From Zingiber officinale (lineage: Eukaryota > Streptophyta > Magnoliopsida > Zingiberales > Zingiberaceae), in NCBI RefSeq assembly GCF_018446385.1, contig NC_055991.1, positions 118,215,794 to 118,279,793 of the forward strand: a stretch of 64,000 bases of DNA, given 5' to 3'. Positions 23,761-35,636 of the stretch are shown here, piece by piece (positions within the stretch are counted from its first letter, which is position 1; every line of letters starts with the position of its first letter). The position numbers and the translations under genes are program-made. The notes beneath the pieces were generated by a model. The model did not search any database and was not told the origin of the DNA. It worked only from the letters and a program-made list of their open reading frames with translations.

Positions 23761-24396
23761 GCTTTTAGAGGATGCCACTTCGTCTAGAGAATTATGCTAG
23801 AAAGTTGTTGCAGCCAGACTATATCTGTCTGGGTCTCATTCAGGGTTGGGCATTTTACTATGAGCGTTTTCATAACTTTTAGAAAGAATATGCTAGAATC
23901 TGTCTTCTTAAAATATTTACTTGATTTTGAACAGATTATGGTTTTCAATTTTTCTTGTTCTAGTAAATCCATCTAGCTTTAGTATTTGGATACATATTCT
24001 GGGAATGTTCCTTGTCTTCAAAAATCAGCTAAGAATTTTTGTAATCTTAAAAATCTATAAAAATTAAAATGGATGCAATTTTATGTTCATCAGTAAAATT
24101 ATTTTGCAATATAGAAATTTAGTCAAAATTACAAAAATAATGTGGGAGCAATCTTGCAAAATAGAAGAGGAAAAGGAATAAATTGAAGGGTTGGCAAATT
24201 TTGAGGAGCAAACTACAAATTGATAATTTCCGATGCGCACGTGAAGAATCTAAATAAATTGATCGACCAGTAAAATTGGCCCAACTGACTTTGGTTCGAT
24301 CCGACTGCAGTTTAGCAAGCATATTGCTAGAGACGGCGGGCGCCAAAGCGAAGAGATCGGAGGACAGGGGAAAGTGCGACGCGGGTGGCCGGGCCC
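23761..24396. other. ALG3 upstream region
   Basis: AT-rich up to about 24240, then GC-rich toward the ATG. No clear TATA box was seen. The 5' UTR probably lies in the GC-rich part (24290-24396). Confidence 0.4.
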
Positions 24397-27300
24397 ATGG
24401 CGCTAGCCGTCGGGGGCTTCAGGATCTCAAAGTCTCTATTTGCATCGGCGCTGTTGGTTCTCGATGCCGTCCTGATCGCTCTGATCATCGCCTACGTCCC
24501 TTGTGAGATCCGCAAAATCACATTTTCCCCCCGTTTTACATAGTTTTTCTATTGTTGTTGCTTTATATTTCTTTCTACTATGCAATCCTTGCTCAGATAC
24601 GAAGATTGATTGGGATGCATACATGTCCCAGGTACTGACTCTTTGTAATTATTAGGTTAAAGCTGTGTTCTTACTCGACATAGAATAAAAAATATAATTT
24701 TTCAAGCTTAGTAGTTAGTAGTATCCTTCGTAATGACAGGTAGATGGGTTCCTTGGAGGAGAGAGGGATTACACCAAACTGAAGGGGGACACAGGCCCAT
24801 TGGTTTATCCAGCTGGGTTTCTCTATGTCTATTCTGGCATCAAATTTCTGACTGGAGGAGAAGTCTTTCCTGCGCAGGTGAGATGCCAGTGAATCTGCAA
24901 AAGGTTTTTCCAGGCTATCTTCCATTTTAATGGCTTTGAATTAGTTTTCTAAGATGCATTTGGGCTATGTTGATAATTGTTAAAGTTTTTATGTGTTAAG
25001 CGAATGTTTATAATAACGTTATTGAGAATTCTTAAGAAGTAAACTTCATCCTGTTTGAATCTTCAGTGTAGGAGAAAGGGACATTGAATGTATAATGTAG
25101 AGCTGTTATTGTTACCTGAGAAATTGCATTTTTTTTTTCTTTTGAATTGATGTGCTTCTAAGATGTAGATTTGTTATTTACATTATTGATCATGCAGTTA
25201 TAGTTATCATTAAGCTCATTTTCTCTTTTGGTCCTCGATATTATAAATTATGTTCAATATACTTAAGAAAAAAATTGATGGAATAGTTAGGCTGGAAGAA
25301 TAAGAAATTCCTTTAGGTTTTGAATATCTTGGATCAATTATTTAACAAGAATGGAATATTCAATGCAAGTTCACTTGCCGGTGATGTTATCTTGCATACA
25401 GTTCAATGCAATAAGAAATGAATTAATTAGATTTAAATATTGTCGGTGATGTTGTCTTGCATAGAGTTCAATGCAAGGATGAGATAAGGTTCATGCAGCC
25501 ACTCCTAAATAGTTGGGATAAATATAATTGATTGATGATGGTGATAGGGAATTAGGGATATCCATGCCTTTCGGCAATCTTATGAGATATGTGAATTGCC
25601 GTATCTAATTATTTTAGGAGCTATAAACAATGAAAATATCTTCCTAGGAAAATAAGTGAAAAAAAAACTCTGTTTTCTCAGTTCTGTCAGGCGTCAAACT
25701 GATCAGGCTTTTACTTATTTACGTACCATTAGAAGGGCTATTAAAAAGTTCACTTGTGGTCTTCTTACACACATGATGAAATGTTAGTGTGATTACTTAT
25801 GTTCTTACCATTGTTTACCTCTTGCAGATCTTGTTTGGTGTTCTTTATATAATAAATCTGGCGGTTATTTTCTTCATCTATATAAAATCAGATGTGGTAT
25901 GGAAACTCTTGAGAGTTTATTACAAGAAGTTACTTATGTCTTTATTACCTCTCTGTTGTTTTTGTCCATGTGCTTCATAATAACAATTTTGATATGTTTG
26001 TGGTTTATTTACTGAATTTCAATTTGGCTGTCTCATACAAAGAACTTATGTATTTTTTTACCTGACTTATGTAGCTGAACTACTAAATCTTTTTTCTGTG
26101 CACCAGCATATTTATGTTATTTCATTTCTTAGTCTTAGTGTATGGATGTCTTCTATGCTGGGTGATGTCTCTAACTAAACCTTTTTTCTTATTTAGAGTC
26201 TTAAGGCGAAACTTGGTCTTCATTTTACTAGTTTTGTTCCTATTGTTGTTTTAAATAGTAGCACAAATTGTCTTGCATACTCCATGAGAGTAATAGCATT
26301 ACATTTCTTGTTTTTCATTGAAATTTATGACACAAGCTAGATTGGGACATCTTTGCTGGCATTTATGTATCATTGTCCGTACTGGTTAGTGGAAAATATG
26401 TATCAAACATATAAAATAAATCACAGTTGTATTATATAGAAATCATTGTTGATTGATCTTTGAAAAAACGTAGATCAGATGAATTAAAAAGGTCAGCCCT
26501 GTGCATGAAGCTCCCCTTATGCGAGGTCCCGGGAAATGATCCATTGTACGCAGCCTTACCCTACTTTTTGCAAGAGGCTATTTCTAAGATTTGAACCCGT
26601 GGCCTTTAGGTCATAAAGCTATAATTTTACCGATGCGCCAAGGCTCCCCTTCACATATCTTCCAAAATTAAAGCCATCATGACAATAGCCAACCATGAGG
26701 CGAGCAAGTGTGAGGGGGCTTATTAGATCAGATGAATGCAAAGGATAATTATTAAACTGGATTTTATGCATCATAAAATAAGTTCCTCGCATCTGACTGT
26801 TTTACATAATTGCCTGCATTTCCATCTCTATGATATTTTTATTGCCACCTTTGATCTTTGAATATTTTGACAGCTTCCATGGTGGGCTTTCAGTCTCCTT
26901 TGTTTGTCAAAGAGGGTGCATTCCATTTTTGTTCTTCGTCTGTTTAATGACTGTTTTGCAATGACTTTGCTTCATGCTTCTCTAGCTTTGGTTCTATGTC
27001 AAAAATGGCATATGGCTTTGATTATTTACAGGTACACACTTTTTTTATCTGTCAAATATCATAAGCAATAGTAAATGAGGTTTATGACTATGATGGTTGT
27101 GCTTTGATCTTTCACATTTGCCTTTTGTCTCTGTAGTGGAGCTGTGGCAATTAAGATGAATGTTCTTCTTTATGCACCTCCCCTGTTTCTGCTCATGTTG
27201 AAGGTATACAAATATGCTACTGAAGATCCATTTATTAGATATTTTGGTCCATCTGTAATCTGTTGATGCTTATTGATAGTTTTCTGTTGTTAATTTGAGT

Positions 27301-30300
27301 ATCATGCTGTAGGCTTTTGATATTAAGGGCGTCTTTTCTACCTTGTTTGGTGCTGCACTAGTGCAGGTATCAGTCTATGAATCTACATGTTTTTCTTTAT
27401 CATATCCTTCAAAGTGTAAATTTCTTGTTCTACTTCTACACATTTTAAAAATTTGGATTATTACAATCTACTTAATATTGGAATCTCTTCCATAAAATAT
27501 TTTTTCTTAATCTTTTCATGTTGCTCTTTCCGGTACTGGTATTCTTGAATTGGCTTTAATTCATCCATATTAAGTTTCACTTTTTAGTGAAATTTTATAT
27601 TTCCTAATTTGTCTCTCTCCTTGAGAAGTCCTTTACAGTTTACACACTAAGGAAATTTGGGCATTAGTATTCTGTTTACTGTTTGAATGAACTGAATTGT
27701 CACATTTGACATGTATCTGGTACTAAGTTACTCATTACAGTTTAAGATTTTATGCTCTCTTCTTCATATAAAGTTACTTTGATGCAATATCTAAATCTAT
27801 AAGGAAAGGGAGCTAAGAATTTGTTTCTCATCTTCCATTTTCTATGTGGATGTTAATCCTTGCAAAAACTGAAATTTTCTCACTATTTCTTTTGTCATTT
27901 ATCCATTAAATTACAAAACCTTTATTGTTTTAAGCCCTGATATATATTACTCTGTTTGCTTGATTCGTATTCCAGTTGTATAAGTCTAAGGTAGAAGTTG
28001 ATAAATCAATTTCACTCAAGTTGTGCTTGTTTCAGATGATATTGCAAATTTATATTATACACTTGTGGCAAACTAGGCCTAGAACTGAACTAAATGGATA
28101 TGTTAGGTCCAAATCGCATCTTAACTATGATAACTCATCACCTTGCCTGTTAATTTTCTGGCGTCATGTGAGTTTTCTGTCCAATTTCATGTCAAAAGAT
28201 GCATGTTTGTTGATAGAGAAGAAAGATAACCAATCTACTACAAAGAAACAATGTTTTCATTGAGATCATTTTCAGAGTGATGAATTAGTTATTTATTAAT
28301 AGCTATTCAGTTCTTTTGAATCCTCTTTGTCAATAAGAGTCAGCCCATATATGACCTTAGTTGTATAGTGATAATTTGGTGACATTGGTGCAATTAGTTT
28401 GACTTAAACCAGCCTTTGGTGTTCCTTATAGTGCTAGCTCCTCAACAATGCTTAGTTTCTAGATTTATCTATACTTATTTATTATTTTATGCCTTCATCT
28501 CTTTATAAAATAATAATTTAATCACTTGAACTCTGGTTTTTAAGAGTTTGATGCTCTTTCAACTCAATGCTTACCAAATCACTTACGGATTTACATTTCT
28601 CTTCTTAACAATTAAATGGTGAATTTGCAGATCATATTGGGCTTACCGTTCTTGCTGACATATCCAGTTGAGTACGTATCAAGAGCCTTTAACCTTGGAC
28701 GTGTCTTCATTCATTTCTGGTGCATATTCAATCTTGACAACCTTAGATATTTCCAATATAATTGATTGTCCTAAAGAATAAATTTATACTTTCTTTATAA
28801 CATATTCCTATGCTAAGTTACAACTTGTAGAAGCCAGGACACCACCTTAATAGATGAATACAGGTAAGACATAAACACTACGTAGTTAGGGTTGTAAACA
28901 AGCTGAGCCGAGCTGAGCTTTGGGGTGTTCAAGTTTGTTTGAAAAGGTAACCGAGCCGAGCCGAGCCGAGTTTAAAATGAACCAAGCTTTTGAAATGAGT
29001 GTTCAAGTTTGGCTTGATTTATTTTTTTATAAGCTTGAGCTTGTTTGAAACTTGGCTTGAGCTTAGTTCGTTTAGATGTTATCAAGCTCTCAATTCAAGC
29101 TTGGCTTGAGCTTGGTTCGAGCTTGGTTTGTTTAGATATTATCAAGCTCTCAATTTAAGCTTGTTTGATTGTTTAAACTTTTAATTATTTGATTGGTTAT
29201 TGAACTTGATAATTTAAATTTATTTATTTATTTTAATTATTATTTATTTAACATATTGAAAAGAGTTTTATTAATAAATATGGTTCATGAACATTGTTCA
29301 CGAACGTTGTTCATGAACGTTAACGAGTTGAATACATATGTGTTCAAGCTTGTTTGTTTAGCTTAACGAGTTGTTCAAACTTGTTTGTTTAATTAATCTT
29401 ATGTATATTGAACGAACATAAACAAACTTTTACCAAGCCGAACACCAAGCTTGTTCACAAACGCTTGGTTCATTTATAACCCTATACGTAGTTTACAATT
29501 GTATAATTTCGCCATTAGCCCAAAAATTGATATAAAATTTTACACTACCCTCATAATCATAGATTTTTAATTATTTTTTATATATATTTCACCCTTACAT
29601 ATTTTCACATAAAATTGTACTTTCCATTTCATTTATAATCTAAGTCATTATCTCTTAATACTAAATTATTTAATGATAACAAATGATTATTTAAGATCAG
29701 GATAATTATTTTATCTAATTAATATAATTTTGGGTGTTGATAATTGGTTAATTTCTTTGGTACTATTAATTTGTTGTATTTTGTAGATATATTTATATAA
29801 TAATGGAGTTAGGCAAGCTTTTCTATTGTTTACATTAGTTTTACTATGAAAATGAATATTTTATATCAAATATTTTTTATTTTTATTAAAAAAATAGTGT
29901 AGAAAGTGAATGTTTGTTTTGCCAAATAATATTTTATAATTTTCATCTCTTTCAAAACTTTTTTGTTTGATATAGCAAACAAAGTTTCATTTTTGTACAT
30001 ACTGACCGATATTAGGTCCCAAATATGTTAGGTTGGTAATGAATGTTTTCTTGTCCTGGAGATTGCATATTGTATGGGCTGATACACTCAGGTTTTTGTC
30101 AATATCTGTGGAGATTGTTTTGGGCTCCTACATCTTAATCACTAGTTTCTTCCAAGACATAGGAAAAAAATGCTTTTAATGTTTGTACTCGTGTTTCAGG
30201 ATACTGATGGGGTTAGATACACATAATTCTCACATCATGATTTTTTCAGGTCTGTTAATTTCAAGTTCGTTCCAGAACAGATATTCGTATCAAAGGAGTT

Positions 30301-31297
30301 TTCCATTGCTCTGTTGGTTCTTCATCTCATGTTGCTTGCAACTTTTGCACAGTTTAGGTGGTCCAAGTGAGTGCTTAAATCTTTGTTCCTTCTTTCATTC
30401 AGATCTTGTATTTGTTTGCCGATGTACTAATATGCATCCTTTCTCTAACAAGACTGAAACATTTTAATCTGAAATTAACTGTTACTTTCTGAGAATATCT
30501 AAAGTGCAGGAAGGATCATTTTACAAAATGTTTTGCTTATAACATCTACAAATTACATTATCTATAGTTGCTCAGAGTTGCAACATTTATGAAATAGTAA
30601 AGGTTGATATGCATTGGCAGGAGCGAAGGGCTTTTTATTCTCTTGAAGGCCAAAGTCAGTGATGCCTTATCATTATCTATTCGACGATTTCATTCCTATG
30701 AACCAAGAACCAAAACTCTTAACAAATCATGTATGCTTTAAATTTTTACCTAGTATTTTACCTTCTGTTTCCTTTGACTGAACATGCAAGTGGGCTGACA
30801 TCCATGCAGATGTTGCTTCTGTTATGTTTACGGGGAACTTCATTGGCATAGTATGTGCTCGGTCCCTTCATTACCAGTTCTACTCATGGTGAGTCATTTT
30901 CAACCTATAATCTCTGCAACAAATACACAACCTGAGTATTTGCTGAGGCAAACAAATACTACTAAATTCTTACTCTAAGAATAAATCTCTCTACTGTTTC
31001 AGGTACTTCTACTCCTTGCCCTTCCTTTTGTGGATATCGCCTTTCCCTACACCTCTAAGGTTGGTTCTCGGCAAGATCATTCGTTATAGACTCGTAATGC
31101 TTTTGATTGATATAAATGTTTTTTTCAGACTCATTTTGTTTGCTGGAGTGGAGCTTTGCTGGAACATATACCCTTCAAATGTCTATTCTTCAAGTTTATT
31201 GCTGTGTGTACACTTGTTCATACTCCTGGGTCTTTGGATTGCCCCTGTCGAATGCGAATATGCTACTCAAAAACCTTCAGAGAAAAAAGAAGAATGA
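24397..31297 (+). CDS. ALG3: Dol-P-Man:Man5GlcNAc2-PP-dolichol alpha-1,3-mannosyltransferase
   Basis: Thirteen exons: 24397-24502, 24597-24631, 24740-24877, 25828-25896, 26874-27031, 27137-27203, 27313-27366, 28631-28719, 30250-30366, 30621-30730, 30810-30888, 31003-31059 and 31129-31297. All introns are GT...AG and phases close to 1248 nt (415 residues). Diagnostic blocks are [12 protein letters not shown] (36-47), [20 protein letters not shown] (about 52-71), [20 protein letters not shown] (about 170-189), [20 protein letters not shown] (exons 11-12) and the C-terminal [11 protein letters not shown]. Many hydrophobic segments give a multi-pass ER membrane protein of family GT58. Family knowledge: it adds the first Dol-P-Man-derived mannose to the lumenal lipid-linked N-glycan precursor. 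Intron 12 is 69 nt and has no in-frame stop, so retention would add 23 residues. Introns 4 and 8 contain a SINE and a MITE. No damage is seen. Confidence 0.95.
26485..26723 (-). repeat. Au-type SINE with perfect 14-bp target duplication (ALG3 intron 4)
   Basis: Flanked by identical TAGATCAGATGAAT copies at 26471-26484 and 26724-26737. On the minus strand the core reads ggagccttggcgcatcgg (A box), gggttcaaatctt (B box), gtaaggctgcgtacaatgg, and ends gggctgacctttttaa, the hallmark text of the Au SINE family of flowering plants. A further 71 bp (26653-26723) lies between the usual 5' end and the target duplication. Confidence 0.88.
28887..29484. mobile_element. hAT-type MITE in ALG3 intron 8
   Basis: A 598-bp element with terminal inverted repeats TAGGGTTGTAAA (left) and TTTATAACCCTA (right), 11 of 12 matching. 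It is flanked by a perfect 8-bp target duplication TACGTAGT (28879-28886 and 29485-29492), the hAT hallmark. The inside is made of gagcc/ggctc and aagctt-type repeats with no coding frame. Confidence 0.88.
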
Positions 31298-33262
31298 TCA
31301 TTCTTCTTTTTCCCCCTTTTAAATTACATCTGAACACAAACTGAGTGGAATGCAACATATTTCTGAATGACTTTGTTTCCTTTGTCCAGCTTTAACCAGA
31401 AAGGAGGGGCAGAAGGCTCTCAATCAATGATGCTACTAGACATCATCAATATCCACCACCTCAATTATTATTATTATTATTTCCTTTAATTTTTTTTATC
31501 ATTAATTATGATTATTTGTGGCAGTGGTGTCTCTTGCAGAAATCATGGCCTTTCCCTTTCATGGAATTCAATTGAATCACACACAGCCATTCAACAGGTG
31601 GCCATTGGGCAATTTGTCCCAACTTCGAAGGCAAAGTAAGTGCTAATGGTAATTTATTGGAATGATTAGAAAGGACAAACAATGGTGTTAGAGAGAGATC
31701 AAGTTCAATCTCATTGACAAAATAGGCCAGCCACTCAATTGATTCTTATCTATTGGCTAAGGCTCTAAAAGTTCACTATGGTTGAGGAGTCGATTCATGG
31801 CCATAAATTTAAAGGATGCCTTGTGTTGATTGTAGGGGCAAAGACAGAATTAGGCAAAGGAGTTGATTGATTGAATTACTCAAATTGAGTTTGCCAAAGA
31901 TATTAAAGGTGATTGAATGGAGTAGGTTGGCTTGCCATGGTGAAGTGGAATGAGTAAATCAAGTTAGTCTACTTATAATGATTTGTTTAGCTCGCAAATT
32001 ACTACGGAAAGGACAAAGATTAAAAAAATGTTTAAAAAGTTGATAAGTTTTCTTTTAATTTGTTAAGAACATTTAAAATATATGGATGAAAATATTGAAA
32101 CTAATAATTTATTTAAGGTTAGATTTGAATTCTATTGAGAATTTCCTTCATCATTTTCCTTCTTTTCTCATTCTCTTTTTGTAGAAAGGAGATAAAAAGT
32201 GTCACTAAAAAAAATTGTGATTCCCTTTTAGAAGATCCCTAAACACATGATAGAAATTGAAAGAGTGAAGCTGGAAAGGAGAGAGGGTCTATGGGTGTAG
32301 CTGTAAAACAAAGAGACAGATTGATGTTGAGAAAAAGAGAGGATCTATGGCTGTAGCTGTAAAACCACAAGAGACTAGTTTTTAGGTATGGCTGTAGATG
32401 TTTATTTTATTTTCTATTTCTAAAATACTATTGCTCTAATATTATTAGAGAGAGTTAATGTGTTTAGGTATTTTTATTTTTCATTTACTTGGAGTTGGAG
32501 GTTGTTGTCTAATTTTATTAATGTTTTTCACCATGGATCACGGGGATGGTCATCGCCATGAGTGATTTGATCACCGGGGCATTTACTTGCGTTGAATGAG
32601 AATTTAATCCTTGTTATTTGGGAAACTCATCTTTTGCTTATCATCGTATCAAATTTGGGAGGGTTTATTCTAAAATTATTGTAATGCATTCAAAATTATT
32701 ATAATTAAAATTATTTAAATATTAATCAAAATTATTCAAATATTGATAAAAAATATTTTAATTTGATTAAAATTAGTATAACTAGATTAAAATTTGATAA
32801 ATATTATTGGAATTTAAATTACTATAATTGGAACATATTAGTCAAAATTATTATAAAGTAGATTAATTTTGAAATAGTTGATAAAAAAAATATTTAAAGT
32901 AATTTTAGTTAAAGTTATTCTAGTTGTAGCTGTTTAAAAAAAATATTGAAAAAGAATATTTTTAAATAAATAAAATGTATTATATATATTTTTTTTAAAA
33001 TAGAACATTGATAATAAAAATAATCAATATTTTTTTTGATAATTTAGGTATCATGTTTTCCAATAGATTAATCCATGATTGGTTCATTTAATTTTTTATT
33101 GTCCATTAGAGTAAATGTAAGCGCAGATGGATTATGATAGATAGTTCGTTATCATGAGTGATTCAAATATTATAGGCACATGATATATCCTACTAAAAAT
33201 TTGAACTCTAGTTGTATAAAAATATGGCCTACTTTTTATTATTATGTTGCATCGTTAACACC
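31298..33262. other. ALG3 3' flank, AT-rich; no gene seen
   Basis: Contains the ALG3 3' UTR (first few hundred bases), a near-duplicate pair at about 32277-32380 (agagagggtctatgggtgta and agagaggatctatggctgta) and AT-rich DNA with many attataa/ttataat stretches. No conserved frame. Confidence 0.5.
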
Positions 33263-34154
33263 TAGAACCGTTAATTTGGGTTAGGTCTATCAGGTTGGCT
33301 CGTCCCACCAAACCAATAAAGTGGGTTAGGTTGGAATTTTATCAACCCAAACCCGGTCGTGGGCCGACCCCCTTAGGTTCGCGACCCGCGCAAGTCGGCC
33401 CGCAATGAGCTTGGGTTGATCCACAGGTTGAGAAATATATGTTCGTGGACGAGGAGAAGGACACGATATGGTTTAAGATATGAAAGTTTTTCTAGCTGAC
33501 TATTGACTTTATTGATTAGAGACTGAGGTCGTAGATAGCTGAATCTTTTTCGCATTGAAATTTGCTTCTGTTAGTCAACAATTATCAACTCTTGCATAGT
33601 CCACAATCCATCTATCTCACCCTTCGCTGCTTTGATCTTCCTAATTATCTCTCATAAACTATCAATCTCTTCTTCAAGCAACGTTTTCTGTTAAGATGTA
33701 ATATTTCATTCTCCTTTTAAATGTAGATTCGTTACATTAACGACTCTCTTAGTGTCGACCCCACAGATATAGAGAGAGGTACATGCAGGTACACAGACGT
33801 CATGCACATGGTGGGGTAAATCTCAGGTCGTCAGTTCCTGAGAATCGACCCCTGACCATTACGCTAGAGATGTTATGCACCTATTGTCTGTGCTACGCCT
33901 GAAGCCTTTTATTCCCCTTTTAAAGGTTGCATATCAAACTACATAAGCTTGTTGAAGATATGAAAGTTTTTTTTTTTTAAAAAAAAAAATTATGGGCTTG
34001 CGGGTTGGCCTGCCAAACCCGTAACCAGCCTTCGATTGGGTTGGGTTGGAGATTTCCTAACCCATCAAATTGACATATCGGCTCGCCCCGCCAAACGGTT
34101 GGATCGTCACGGGCTGACCCGCCCCGCCACGGGTCAACCCATTTGATAGCTCTA
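33263..34154. mobile_element. Non-autonomous hAT-like element
   Basis: An 892-bp element whose ends are imperfect inverted repeats: left TAGAACCGTTAATTTGGGTT, right end inverted TAGAGCTATCAAATGGGTTG. Flanking octamers ttaacacc and gtaatacc match at 6 of 8. The sub-terminal text is rich in gggttggc/gcccgc motifs, usual for this class of plant MITE. It carries a SINE (33722-33907). Confidence 0.62.
33722..33907 (-). repeat. tRNA-derived SINE inside the hAT-like element
   Basis: Flanks ttcattctccttttaaa (33705-33721) and tttattccccttttaaa (33908-33924) match at 15 of 17. On the minus strand an A-box-like gtagcacagacaatagg and a B-box-like gggtcgattctca lie near the 5' end. It must have inserted after the host element. 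Confidence 0.68.
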
Positions 34155-34933
34155 GTAATACCGAACTTAGGGCGGCCTGCTTAGTCCCACAAAAGTTTTC
34201 CATATATCGTCAGAGTAAATTAAGAAACGTTTGTGGTAGACGGTTCAGAAGTCCAGTATCTCATGATACCATTTGTGATAGACGATTCGGAAGTCCAGTA
34301 TCCCATGATTGTGTCCTGTTTAGAAAAAAATAATCTCTAGAAATACTTTCATCTTATAGATACCTAAGTAACAATTTGACAGCTTTAAGTTGGACCGTCT
34401 CTAGAAATACTTTCATATCATAGATACATATGTAACAAGTTGACAGCTTTACGCTGGACCGTAGCCCCATAAACGTCCTACTTGTTATTATCGCATTATG
34501 CCCTGAGAGCATTAATAGTATTGCATTGAACCTACCAATTGCACCTTATGAAATTAATGAAAGATGCGATACTAGTTACGACATGTTTGTTTAATTCCAG
34601 GGAGTTGGAATATCGTTGGATGGAATATTTGTGACGGCAAATGGTCAACTGTGTCCCCGAAAGAAAAAAAATGATAATTCTAGTTAATTTCATTGATTAT
34701 CTCTGGGATGATCGGTCCAATCTCATAGAAGTTTTTCACTGATCATCAGGATAAATCGAGAAGTGCACACGGTGGTCAACCCAAAAACCCAACATCCTTT
34801 GGTTACGTTCCCCATTTGGAGGAAAAATTCCTACAAATACGTCATAGTTGGAGTTCAAACCGTGGATATTTGGGTGACAACTTGGATGTCCTATCTTGAC
34901 ACCATGGCCCCGGGGACCACTGTGCCCCCGTAA

Positions 34934-35349
34934 GAGCATCCACAATGCATCATCATTATAACACTCACCATCTCATAAAAAGCATGGGTCCACTGCCACA
35001 TACTCATTATAACAATATATCTCTTTCACTAACATCCCTTTTAATATTAACACTCATTATTTATGGGATCCACCGTCCCCACTCACTCATCTTAAAATTA
35101 TATCATATTAAATAAATATATTTTAAAATATTTAAATTATTATTATTATTATTTTTAATAATAATCCTACTTGCGAAAAAATAATTTTACTATTTTTTAA
35201 ATAATATTAAAAAATAAAAAAAATTGATAGAATTTGTGAACATCATCTCTCCTCTCTCTTGTGGGTGGGTATTATAATGTCCATTTATAATAGAGAAAGA
35301 GTGTTAAATAAGTATTATAATGTTCATTTAACATCCTATTGGAAGCTTT
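34934..35349. mobile_element. Harbinger/Tourist-like MITE in a NAT intron
   Basis: A 416-bp AT-rich element flanked by TAA on both sides (34931-34933 and 35350-35352). Left end GAGCATCCACAATG; right end inverted AAAGCTTCCAATAGG, roughly 10 of 14 matching. Inside are repeated cattataatg/taacatcc motifs. A 3-bp TAA/TTA duplication fits PIF/Harbinger, but three bases is weak proof. Confidence 0.45.
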
Positions 35350-35636
35350 TAAGGTGATAGATTCACACGATCTTAATGAAGATTATGTGTAAATTTTAGA
35401 CTGATGAACTGATTTCCTAACCCTATTTCTTGATGCAGTGAAAATGCTGGTCTGTTAGCATTAACTCGTGTTGGCAGTCGAAGAGTTGTTCAAATATCTG
35501 TAGGCTTCATGATTTTCTTCTCTATTCTCAGTGAGTCACTAGACTTTGCTTTGATATGCGATTTCTCGTTGATAACTTTTAAGCCCTGTAGACAAAATTT
35601 GGTTTTTGAAGGTAAATTTGGAGCTGTTTTCGCATC

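Noticed and set aside
27976-28263. 95-codon frame in ALG3 intron 7
   Set aside because: No similarity to ALG3 or any known domain; the flanking exons join properly without it.
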